A program made the position numbers and the translations under genes. The notes beneath the pieces are model-generated. The model was given only the letters and a program-made list of their open reading frames with translations, ran no database searches and had not been told where the DNA came from. Shown here piece by piece: positions 9,665 to 16,654 of a stretch of DNA of 64,000 nucleotides. Within the stretch, counting starts at the first letter, position 1, and the number at the start of each line of letters is the position of its first letter. Origin of the DNA: Clostridiales bacterium (GTDB lineage Bacteria; Bacillota; Clostridia; Christensenellales; JAISNN01); the NCBI GenBank assembly GCA_031275485.1, contig JAISOS010000019.1, positions 1 through 64,000 on the forward strand, given 5' to 3'.

Positions 9665-11095
9665 ATGCAAAACCACAACGATATTTGGGCGCGCGCCCTT
9701 GAGTCATTAGCTTCGTCTATGTCGCAGGTGAGCTTCGACGTTTGGATAAAAACGCTCGTTCCGCTTGGCTTTGTCAATAAAAAGCTCATACTGGTCACAC
9801 CGTCGATTTCTTCGCAGGTGCTGATCAACAAAAGCTATATCGACGCCGTGCGTTCCGCCGTTACTTCCGCGTCGGCTTCCTTTTCGGCAAATTTATCGGA
9901 CGGCGACGCGGATGCCGACGACGTGGAAATTATAACCGAAACGCAAAAAGAAGAATATTTGAGCAAGCTGAACGCGGAGGGCGGAAAGGGAGCGGTAGAC
10001 GGTGCGATAATCGCCGCCGCCGTTGATAAAAAAGAGGACGAGTACGCGCAATTCGTTCCGAAATATACTTTCGACAATTTCATCGTTGCCGAATCCAACA
10101 GGCTCGTCGCCGCCGCCGCAAGCGCTGTCGCGAAAAATCCCGGCTCTCAATATAACCCGCTTTTTATATACGGCGGCGTGGGTCTCGGAAAAACGCATAT
10201 CATGCACGCGATAGGCAACTATATCCGAGAGCATAATCCCGCGTTGAAAATTATATGCGTCCCGACAGAAAAATTTACAAACGAGTTGATAGACTCTATC
10301 AGAAACAGCCGCGACAGCCGCGATAACCGCGAGTTCCGTGAAAAATACAGGAGCGCGGACGTGCTGATGATGGACGACATCCAGTTTTTGTCCGGTAAAG
10401 CGGGAACGCAAATGGAGGTCTTTCATACATTTAACGACCTCTACCAAAGCGGTAAGCAAATTATTATGACCTCGGATAAGCCACCTAAGGAAATAGCCCA
10501 GCTTGAAGAGCGCTTGCGCTCGCGCTTTTTGTCCGGTCTCATCGCCGATATCCAACCGCCCGACCTCGAAACCCGCGTAGCCATTCTTAAAAGAAAAGCC
10601 TTGCAGGAAAAATACGACATCGATCCCGTCGTTATAAATTTTATCGCCGAAAAGGTAACCGGCAATATCCGCGAAATGGAAGGGCTACTTTCCCGCGTCG
10701 TCTTTTATTCCACGCTCGTGGGAAAATGCGCGAATAATCTCGCGCTCGCCAACGAGGCGCTTAAAGATTATGCCGACGTAAAAAACGAAAGCATTACGGC
10801 TTACGACGTTATCGACGCGTGTTGCAACTGTTGTAATATCACTAAAAATGAAATCTTAGGGAAAAAGAAAACTAAAGACATCGTCGAACCGAGACAAATC
10901 GCGATTTATTTAATTACCGAAATGCTCCCGCTGCCGCTTATCTCCATAGGCCAACTGTTCGGCGGACGCGATCATACGACTATCATCCACGCGCGCGACA
11001 AAATAAGCCAGAAAATAAAGACCGACCCGAAAATTAAGGCGAAAGTCATAGATATTCAAACATATATAAGCGACGTTAAAAGACCTGTGAGCTGA
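9665..11095 (+). CDS. dnaA: Chromosomal replication initiator DnaA
   Basis: DnaA binds TTATNCACA boxes at oriC, forms an ATP-dependent filament and melts the origin. The 476-residue product has an N-terminal helicase-loading domain (IWARALESLA...SFDVWIKTL), a variable Ala/Asp-rich linker, an AAA+ core with Walker A GGVGLGKTH near 172-180 and Walker B LMMDDIQF near 233-240, and the C-terminal DnaA-box-binding signature GGRDHTTIIHA near 434. The start aligns with the family and has no Shine-Dalgarno sequence; see the promoter entry. Usual neighbours (dnaN, recF, gyrB) are absent: a convergent cysK follows. I saw no cluster of DnaA boxes in the flanks, so oriC is probably elsewhere or organised unusually. 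Confidence 0.97.
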   Translation: MQNHNDIWARALESLASSMSQVSFDVWIKTLVPLGFVNKKLILVTPSISSQVLINKSYIDAVRSAVTSASASFSANLSDGDADADDVEIITETQKEEYLSKLNAEGGKGAVDGAIIAAAVDKKEDEYAQFVPKYTFDNFIVAESNRLVAAAASAVAKNPGSQYNPLFIYGGVGLGKTHIMHAIGNYIREHNPALKIICVPTEKFTNELIDSIRNSRDSRDNREFREKYRSADVLMMDDIQFLSGKAGTQMEVFHTFNDLYQSGKQIIMTSDKPPKEIAQLEERLRSRFLSGLIADIQPPDLETRVAILKRKALQEKYDIDPVVINFIAEKVTGNIREMEGLLSRVVFYSTLVGKCANNLALANEALKDYADVKNESITAYDVIDACCNCCNITKNEILGKKKTKDIVEPRQIAIYLITEMLPLPLISIGQLFGGRDHTTIIHARDKISQKIKTDPKIKAKVIDIQTYISDVKRPVS

Positions 11096-11138
11096 GACTG
11101 CGACAAGGCGGGCGGCGCATAGAGCCATAAAAAACAAA

Positions 11139-11174
11139 CGTGGGAAACCTTTTGTTCACAAAAGGTTTCCCACG
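11139..11174. repeat. HP-1 hairpin core, copy 5 (perfect 16-bp stem)
   Basis: CGTGGGAAACCTTTTG pairs perfectly with CAAAAGGTTTCCCACG around TTCA. The usual GGG/CCC position is T-A here, a paired substitution against other copies. The GGAAAGGGG flank is missing. It lies between convergent dnaA and cysK and is the natural candidate for a shared transcript end. Confidence 0.85.
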
Positions 11175-11199
11175 CATAAATTTTAAAAAATAAAAAAAT

Positions 11200-12129
11200 C
11201 TAATCGAACAAAGCCGTTGAAAGGTATCTCTCGCCCGTGTCGGGCAGGATGACTACTATAACCTTTCCCGCATTTTCGGCTTTCTGCGCCAGTTCCGTGG
11301 CGGCGTGAAGCGCGGCGCCCGAGGATATGCCTACAAGCACGCCCTCCGTTCTCGCAAGTAGCTTGGCGGCGGCAAACGCCTCGTCGCTTTTGACGGCGGC
11401 GATTTCGTCGTAGATTCCCGTATTCAGCGTGTCGGGCACAAAGCCCGCGCCAATGCCTTGCAGTTTATGCGGACCGGCGATACCCTTTGACAGCACGGGC
11501 GAGTCGAACGGCTCGACGGCGACGATTTTTATTTTCGGATTTTTGGATTTGAGATACTCGCCCGCGCCGCTGATTGTGCCGCCCGTACCGATACCGGCGA
11601 CAAAAATATCGACTTTACCGTCCGTATCTTTCCATATTTCCGGTCCGGTCGTTTCAAAATGCACTTTAGGGTTCGCGGGATTGACGAACTGCCCCAGAAT
11701 AACCGAACCGGATATTTCTCTGTTCAGCTCGGCGGCTTTCGCAATCGCGCCTTTCATTCCTTTCGGTCCTTCGGTCAGCACTAACTCCGCGCCGTAGGCT
11801 TTCAAGAGATTTCGGCGTTCTATGCTCATCGTTTCCGGCATCGTCAGAATCAATTTATAACCCCGCGCCGCCGCGACGGAAGCGAGTCCTATTCCCGTAT
11901 TGCCGCTCGTCGGCTCTATAATAGTCGCGCCTCTTTTGAGTACGCCGCGCTCTTCCGCGTCGGCAATCATCGCCTTGGCTATTCTGTCTTTGACGCTTCC
12001 GGCGGGATTGAAAGCCTCGATTTTGGCGAGAACAGCCGCCCAAAGTTTTTTCGTGCCGCCGTAGTTCGACAGTTCCAAAAGGGGCGTTCCGCCTATTAAA
12101 TCGGTTATCGTTTTTGCTACGTTTGCCAT
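11200..12129 (-). CDS. cysK: Cysteine synthase A (O-acetylserine sulfhydrylase)
   Basis: This PLP enzyme makes cysteine from O-acetylserine and sulfide. The 309-residue product is the normal length. The PLP lysine sits in [10 protein letters not shown] near residue 43; the substrate-binding PTSGNTGIG loop follows near 69-77, and the glycine-rich GTGGTISG phosphate loop near 175. The ATG follows GAGGTGAATT, a good ribosome binding site. It lies 187 bp downstream of metY on the same strand, with an HP-1 hairpin between them, so read-through from the metY promoter may be modulated there. cysE was not seen nearby. Confidence 0.95.
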   Translation of the reverse strand: MANVAKTITDLIGGTPLLELSNYGGTKKLWAAVLAKIEAFNPAGSVKDRIAKAMIADAEERGVLKRGATIIEPTSGNTGIGLASVAAARGYKLILTMPETMSIERRNLLKAYGAELVLTEGPKGMKGAIAKAAELNREISGSVILGQFVNPANPKVHFETTGPEIWKDTDGKVDIFVAGIGTGGTISGAGEYLKSKNPKIKIVAVEPFDSPVLSKGIAGPHKLQGIGAGFVPDTLNTGIYDEIAAVKSDEAFAAAKLLARTEGVLVGISSGAALHAATELAQKAENAGKVIVVILPDTGERYLSTALFD

Positions 12130-12233
12130 AATTCACCTCATAATAATTTTTATATTTCGTTTTGTTTTTTTATTTCATTTTCATCGCTTTTTATCACGTT
12201 ACGCCCGATTTTTATCGCGCCAAAGCCTTGCGT

Positions 12234-12296
12234 TAAAGTTTTTTGGAAAGGGACGCGCAGAAAAGCCTTTTTTCACAAAGAGCTTTCCCCGCGTAT
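12234..12296 (+). repeat. HP-1 palindromic repeat, copy 6
   Basis: AAAGTTTTTTGGAAAGGGACGCGCAGAAAAGCC... pairs with ...GAGCTTTCCCCGCG; the stem has a few mismatches. It lies in the metY-cysK gap. Confidence 0.75.
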
Positions 12297-12316
12297 GTTC
12301 AAAAATAAAAATAAAT

Positions 12317-13642
12317 CTATATTTTCTCAAACGCCCGCGTCAAGTCGTTGATCAAATCCTTAACGTTTTCCGTGCCTATCGAGAGTCTTATCGTATTCGG
12401 CTTTATACCCTGTTCGGCAAGTTCACTTTCGTTCAGTTGAGAATGGGTCGTCGTCGCTGGATGAATTACAAGCGATTTTACGTCCGCTACATTGGCGAGA
12501 AGTGAGAATATTTGAAGGCTGTCTATAAATTTATGCGCCTCCTTGACGCCGCCCGCGATTTCGAATGTGAAAATAGAGCCACCGCCGTTCGGAAAATATT
12601 TATCGTAAAGCCTGCGCTGTTTGCTCCCCTTGCGCTCCAAGGACGGGTGGTTTACCCTTTCCACTTTTTTCTGCTTTTTCAAAAATTCCAAAATTTTGAG
12701 CGTATTTTGGACGTGCCGCTCCACGCGGAGGGACAGCGTCTCTATTCCTTGCAACAGCAAAAACGCGTTGAACGGCGAAATTGCCGCGCCCGTATCGCGC
12801 AAAAGCACCGCGCGTATCGCCGTAACAAACGCTGCGGGTCCCGCCGCCTCTATGAACGAAACGCCGTGATAGCTTTCGTTCGGCTCGACGAGTTTAGGGA
12901 ATTTCCCGCTCGCCGCCCAATTAAAATTACCGCCGTCCACGATTACGCCGCCGAGCGTCGTCCCGTGCCCGCCGAGAAACTTGGTCGCCGAATGGACGAC
13001 TATGTTCGCGCCGTATTCTATCGGTCTCAGAAGGTACGGCGTCGCGAAGGTATTGTCCACTATGAGCGGAATCTTGTGTTTGTGCGCGATAAATGCGGCC
13101 TCTTGAATGTCTATAATGTTGGAATTCGGATTTCCGAAGGTCTCTATAAAAACCGCCTTGGTTCTGTCGCCGACAGCCCTTTCAAACGCGCCATCTTCGT
13201 CCGGGTCTACGAACACGGTATTTACGCCGTATTCTTTGAGCGTGTGAAAAAACAGATTGTACGAGCCGCCGTAAATCGTCTTTGCCGACACGATATTGTC
13301 GCCGCTTTTCGCGAGGTTCAAAACCGCGTACGTAACTGCGGCCGCTCCCGACGCGACCGCCAAAGCCGCCGCGCCGCCCTCAAGCGCCGCCACGCGCTTT
13401 TCCAAAATGTCCTGCGTCGGATTGGTCAGCCTGCCGTAAATATTCCCCGCGTCGCGAAGCCCGAACCTGTCGGCGGCGTGCGCGGAATTGTGAAAAACAT
13501 ACGAGGTAGTCTGGTAAATCGGCGCCGCCCGCGCGTCCGTCGCCGGATCGGGACTTTCCTGCCCTATGTGCAACTGCTTGGTCTCGAAAGACCATTTGGA
13601 CGTGTCCTTTATCGTGTTCTCTTGCTCTTTTTTTGTCGTCAT
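12317..13642 (-). CDS. metY: O-acetylhomoserine sulfhydrylase (homocysteine synthase), MetY type
   Basis: This Cys/Met-metabolism PLP enzyme (gamma family) joins sulfide to O-acetylhomoserine to give homocysteine. The product has 441 residues, close to MetY and longer than most MetB/MetC proteins. Typical blocks are FETKQLHIGQ...PIYQTTSYVF at the start, the PLP lysine in HSATKFLGGHGT near 219, and the C-terminal HPATTTHSQL substrate motif. The ATG follows AAGGGGGCAATAATAC. A consensus sigma-A promoter with two operator-like repeats lies upstream and cysK downstream, so the pair looks like a regulated sulfur-assimilation unit. No SAM or T-box leader was recognised. Confidence 0.93.
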   Translation of the reverse strand: MTTKKEQENTIKDTSKWSFETKQLHIGQESPDPATDARAAPIYQTTSYVFHNSAHAADRFGLRDAGNIYGRLTNPTQDILEKRVAALEGGAAALAVASGAAAVTYAVLNLAKSGDNIVSAKTIYGGSYNLFFHTLKEYGVNTVFVDPDEDGAFERAVGDRTKAVFIETFGNPNSNIIDIQEAAFIAHKHKIPLIVDNTFATPYLLRPIEYGANIVVHSATKFLGGHGTTLGGVIVDGGNFNWAASGKFPKLVEPNESYHGVSFIEAAGPAAFVTAIRAVLLRDTGAAISPFNAFLLLQGIETLSLRVERHVQNTLKILEFLKKQKKVERVNHPSLERKGSKQRRLYDKYFPNGGGSIFTFEIAGGVKEAHKFIDSLQIFSLLANVADVKSLVIHPATTTHSQLNESELAEQGIKPNTIRLSIGTENVKDLINDLTRAFEKI

Positions 13643-13686
13643 GTATTATTGCCCCCTTTTATATATGTCGATATTTTATTAAATAT

Positions 13687-13787
13687 ATATGTTTTATATG
13701 TTTAAAATTTGTCAATTTTAAATTTATAAATATTGATATGTTTTATATGTTTTAATATATTATACGTCAATAAAAATCCTTTGTCAA
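13687..13787 (-). promoter_or_regulatory. metY promoter with twin direct repeats
   Basis: On minus, TTGACA (13782-13787), a 17-nt spacer and TATAAT (13759-13764) form a perfect sigma-A promoter. The word ATATGTTTTATATGTTTA occurs at 13687-13704 and, with one difference, at 13736-13753, 49 bp apart. One copy covers the expected transcription start and the other lies about 50 bp into the leader. This suits repressor binding; the regulator is unknown. Confidence 0.7.
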
Positions 13788-13826
13788 TCGTTTTTCAAGA
13801 CTTTTCATAATTTTAAAAAAAAATAT

Positions 13827-13893
13827 GCGGGGGAAAGCCTTTTGTAAGCAAAAGGCTTTCCCCCGCGCCCCTTTCCAAAAAACTTTAACGCTT
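13827..13893 (-). repeat. HP-1 palindromic repeat, copy 7 (perfect 18-bp stem)
   Basis: GCGGGGGAAAGCCTTTTG pairs without mismatch with CAAAAGGCTTTCCCCCGC around TAAG, followed by GCCCCTTTCCAAAAAACTTT. The inner G-C pair replaces the A-T/C-G arrangement of other copies. It lies just upstream of the metY promoter. Confidence 0.9.
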
Positions 13894-14085
13894 TTTATGA
13901 CCGTTTCGACCGCGCAAAAGTAAAGCGCGGCGAAAATTCCCGTAACTACCGTTTTCGCTTTTTGATTTTATTTGAATGTCCGCTTGCCCGCTCATTCGGC
14001 GTTTTTTGATCCGGCGATTTTTTTTGAGGCATTTTGCCGAATATAATAAAAATATAATATCGTCCGTAAAATCTTTAAACTCGTC

Positions 14086-14114
14086 TTGACATAAAATGAA
14101 AATTGTGTTAATAT
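14086..14114 (+). promoter_or_regulatory. Sigma-A promoter for the gene at 14270
   Basis: TTGACA (14086-14091), a 17-nt spacer and TAATAT (14109-14114). An overlapping TATAAT at 14112-14117 would need a 20-nt spacer. Confidence 0.6.
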
Positions 14115-14123
14115 AATTACGGT

Positions 14124-14239
14124 TATTATTCCGTTTTGAATAATAGGGTGTTTATAAACGGTTCCAGATCCGCTTATTCGAAAATTTCAGCGGTTTTCAG
14201 GTTTGAAATCCGCTCGTAATTTTATCGAAAGACCGTTTA
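14124..14239 (+). promoter_or_regulatory. Structured 5' leader with nested hairpins
   Basis: A first hairpin pairs TATTATTC with GAATAATA (14124-14145). It is followed by a long nested structure: TAAACGGT (14155-14162) pairs with ACCGTTTA (14232-14239). Inside it TTCGAAAATT faces AATTTTATCGAA, and AGCGGTTTTC faces GAAATCCGCT around AGGTTT. It lies between the promoter and the ribosome binding site. I do not recognise a known riboswitch class. Confidence 0.5.
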
Positions 14240-14269
14240 GAACCGATCCGATACGGCGAGGTTATTTAT

Positions 14270-14719
14270 ATGGTGATGATGAGATTTTACGTTTCCAAGC
14301 TTAATAAACGTAGCAACGGTACAATCGTGACGGACGCGACCGGCGGCGTTGTTTGCGTCGCTTACGAAACCCCCTACGGGTATGTCTTGAACGATAAGGA
14401 CCGCAAATCAGTCATAGGTACGCTCAATTTCAATAAGCGCACAGCCGTAATCGGCGTGCCGGAGGATAACGTCCTCACCGTAAAACGCAAATTTTTCGGC
14501 GGCGTGAAATTTAATAAGGAAAGCGGCTACTATAAAAAAGGCTCAATGCGGAAATTCAAAGTCGATATATTCGAAAACGGTCGGCTGTCCGCACGTATAT
14601 CCAGAAATCCGGATGACGCGGGTAGCTATGCCCTCGATATCCGGAAAAGCGCCAACGCCTTGCGTACCATGCTTATCGCGCTCGCTTTGAACGACTTCTT
14701 TCTAAGGAAAAAAAGTTGA
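14270..14719 (+). CDS. Small protein, possibly LURP-one/tubby-like fold
   Basis: The 149-residue product is rich in beta-type segments with regularly spaced basic turns and ends in a hydrophobic helix (LRTMLIALALNDFFL). The pattern (conserved-looking GTLNF, VKRKFFGG, YALDIRKS) recalls LURP-one or tubby C-terminal-like beta-barrel proteins, whose bacterial members are mostly of unknown role; this is a weak visual match. GAGG lies 8 nt before the ATG; two further in-frame ATGs follow within four codons. It has its own promoter and a structured leader, so its expression is probably controlled in the leader RNA. Confidence 0.6.
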   Translation: MVMMRFYVSKLNKRSNGTIVTDATGGVVCVAYETPYGYVLNDKDRKSVIGTLNFNKRTAVIGVPEDNVLTVKRKFFGGVKFNKESGYYKKGSMRKFKVDIFENGRLSARISRNPDDAGSYALDIRKSANALRTMLIALALNDFFLRKKS

Positions 14720-14744
14720 TTTTAAAAAGGTTTTTCGGGGAAAA

Positions 14745-14815
14745 GGAGATTTATGCGGCGGAAACTTTTTCTCGGAAGAAAAGGCTTTCCCACGCGCCCC
14801 TTTCCAAAGGACTTA
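14745..14815 (-). repeat. HP-1 palindromic repeat, copy 8 (degenerate)
   Basis: ATGCGGCGGAAACTTTTTCTCG...GAAAAGGCTTTCCCACGCG then CCCCTTTCCAAAGGAC. The right half is well kept and the left arm is eroded. It follows the stop of the gene at 14270. Confidence 0.6.
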
Positions 14816-14892
14816 GCGTTTCTTTATGATAGGCTAAAGTAGGGCGGTTGCGTATGCGGCATAAATTTCCGAAAGTTTTTTATGCGTATGGG

Positions 14893-14968
14893 TTTATATT
14901 GCGGAAAATCTTTTTTTGAGAGAAAAGACATCCACCTCGCTCCTTTCCAAAAGCCTCCGTTATTTTAA
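14893..14968 (-). repeat. HP-1-like remnant
   Basis: AAAATCTTTTTTTGAG...GAAAAGACATCCACCTCG followed by CTCCTTTCCAAAAGCC resembles a strongly eroded HP-1 copy. The rest of 14720-15239 holds only a small CCCGAAT/ATTCGGG hairpin near 15188-15211. Confidence 0.35.
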
Positions 14969-15239
14969 CGGTATTATAAAACAGAGCGCGGCGGCAATAT
15001 TTTTTTACAAAGCAAAAGGATTAGCCGTCTATTCGTTTGTATTAGGCTTTCCGCAGTTTTACGCGTAGAAAAACGCGTTGCGCGGTTAAAAAAAAACGAC
15101 GGGCTTAATTTCCACCTTTCGCGTCTTATTTTTGTAATTTTTACATATACTTAAAAAATGCCTTGCGCAGTTTAAAAGCGATCAATTTATCCCGAATCAA
15201 ATTATTCGGGAAGTCTAATGGAAAAAATACGTTTTCCGC

Positions 15240-15476
15240 CTATGCGTTGCGGCTGTAAAATTTTACGTTACCCGTCAAAACGTCCGAATACGAATACGTC
15301 CTTATAGCGTCGCAATCCGATTTCACGGTAAATACGGACGAATAAAGGTTTTCCACCCTGCCGTTATACTCCACTATCTTATTGCGCCCCATATTGACCC
15401 GCAAAAGCACGTCTATGCCTTGCAGGCAGCCAAGTCTGTTTTTCGCGTCGTTTATAGAATATTTGACTTCTTTCAT
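15240..15476 (-). CDS. veg: Veg family protein
   Basis: Veg is a small, highly expressed Firmicutes protein; in Bacillus subtilis it is linked to biofilm matrix expression. The 78-residue product matches the family layout: an N-terminal helix with IND.KNRLG, the central LLRVNMGRNKIVEYNGRVE strand pattern, YSSVFTVK, and the diagnostic C-terminal YSYSDVLTGNV. Length is typical. AAAGGGTG lies just before the ATG. It is flanked by gaps on both sides and appears monocistronic. Confidence 0.88.
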   Translation of the reverse strand: MKEVKYSINDAKNRLGCLQGIDVLLRVNMGRNKIVEYNGRVENLYSSVFTVKSDCDAIRTYSYSDVLTGNVKFYSRNA

Positions 15477-15824
15477 AAATTAGCACCCTTTCGCGGTTTT
15501 TTTATTTCAACGCTTTTTAAAAAAGATTTTTTGTTTTGCCGGTATTATTTTTCCCGTTTTTTACCGAAATATTCATCGGCTTTCAGTAATAAAAAATACG
15601 TGGATTGCGCCCGAAAATTTCCGCAAAAATAAAGAACGGCTTGATATAAAAATCAAACCGCCGCTTTTTGTTCCGCCGTAATTAAAAATTACGGGATTTC
15701 GTTTTTTCGTTCCACCGTAATTGAAATTGAATAAGTAAAATTTTGTTTTTTTGTTCCGCTCCGATTAAAATCGATAAAACCGTATTATTTTTTGCTTCGT
15801 CCGTAACGAATAAATTCGATTAAA

Positions 15825-15995
15825 TCATTCCGGTCTTATCGCGCCCGTCGGACAGCCGTCCGCGCACGCGCCGCAATCGATACACACTGCGGGGTCGATG
15901 ACGTACTGCCCCGCTCCCTCGCCGATTGCGCTCACCGGACATATGTCCGCGCACGCGCCGCAGCTTATACAATCGGAATTAATACTGTGTGGCAT
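15825..15995 (-). CDS. 2[4Fe-4S] ferredoxin
   Basis: A 56-residue clostridial-type ferredoxin that carries low-potential electrons in the cytoplasm. The two cluster motifs are CISCGACADICP and CIDCGACADGCP, with the usual pseudo-twofold symmetry. The frame is open further upstream, but the ATG at 15995 (MPHSIN) is chosen because AAAGGAGG lies 8 nt before it and the family starts here. No redox partner gene is adjacent. Confidence 0.95.
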   Translation of the reverse strand: MPHSINSDCISCGACADICPVSAIGEGAGQYVIDPAVCIDCGACADGCPTGAIRPE

Positions 15996-16107
15996 AAAAT
16001 TTTCCTCCTTTTTTCTAATTATTAGATGGTTATATTTTAACATAAAACGCCGCCTTTGTACAGTAGTTTTACGAAAGTATTTTTTTAAAGGTTTTTTCTA
16101 TAAAGAT

Positions 16108-16171
16108 ACGCGAGGGGAAAACCATATGTTCTCAAAAGGTTTCTCCCGCGCGCCCTTCCAAAAAACTTTAT
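16108..16171 (-). repeat. HP-1 palindromic repeat, copy 9
   Basis: CGCGAGGGGAAAACCATATG, loop, CAAAAGGTTTCTCCCGCG, then CGCCCTTCCAAAAAACTTTA. The stem has a few mismatches. Confidence 0.75.
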
Positions 16172-16511
16172 CATTTATTTATGCAAATTAAAGCTTTCTA
16201 TTCATCTCGGGGCGTATTTACGTAAATGAAAACGATAGAATTTTAGGCGGTTTTCGTGTCTTTCACGACGTTTAACGACGGCGCGGCCGGGTTGGTTCCG
16301 CGCGAGGAAAAAACAACGCCGAAAGGTGCAAATAAGCGCAAAAAAAACGCGCTTTTTGCGCTTTATGCGAACACGCGCCAATTAAACCTTTTTATCCGTA
16401 CTCATTAAGCCTTCAAACTCGACGGCGCGGCTACCGCTCCGCCGGTTTAAAAAGCGCAATCACCCTATATTCCGAAAAAAACTCTCCTCAGCATTAGGGC
16501 TTAATCAAATC

Positions 16512-16580
16512 GTTAAAACGCCGGAGTTTTTGGGAAAGGGCGCGGGGAAACCCTTTTGCGAACAAAAGGGTTTCCCCGCA
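16512..16580 (+). repeat. HP-1 palindromic repeat, copy 10 (perfect 17-bp stem)
   Basis: GCGGGGAAACCCTTTTG (16542-16558) pairs perfectly with CAAAAGGGTTTCCCCGC (16563-16579) around CGAA. It is preceded by GTTTTTGGGAAAGGG. One pair is changed on both arms relative to the consensus. Confidence 0.9.
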
Positions 16581-16587
16581 TACAATA

Positions 16588-16621
16588 AAAGGGCTTAGGA
16601 GATTTTTCTCCTAAGCCCTTT
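16588..16621 (-). terminator. Rho-independent terminator of the 1532-residue gene
   Basis: A perfect 14-bp stem, AAAGGGCTTAGGAG / CTCCTAAGCCCTTT, with a 6-nt loop, followed on minus by TTTTATTG. It begins 33 bp after the stop codon at 16655. Confidence 0.85.
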
Positions 16622-16654
16622 ACCGTAAGCCGTAAATGTTTTTATTAAGCTTGC

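Larger units (their letters stand above)
15996..16654. other. Gap between ferredoxin and the 1532-residue gene
   Basis: No gene is seen. It contains two HP-1 copies and a terminator (listed separately) plus AT-rich sequence. Confidence 0.6.

Noticed and set aside
12512-13705. 397-codon plus frame over metY
   Set aside because: Antisense shadow; metY is certain from its PLP motif and length.
15060-15265. Possible tail duplication at veg (GCGTTGCG-type words at 15077, 15164, 15243)
   Set aside because: Matches are too short and GC-simple to separate from chance.
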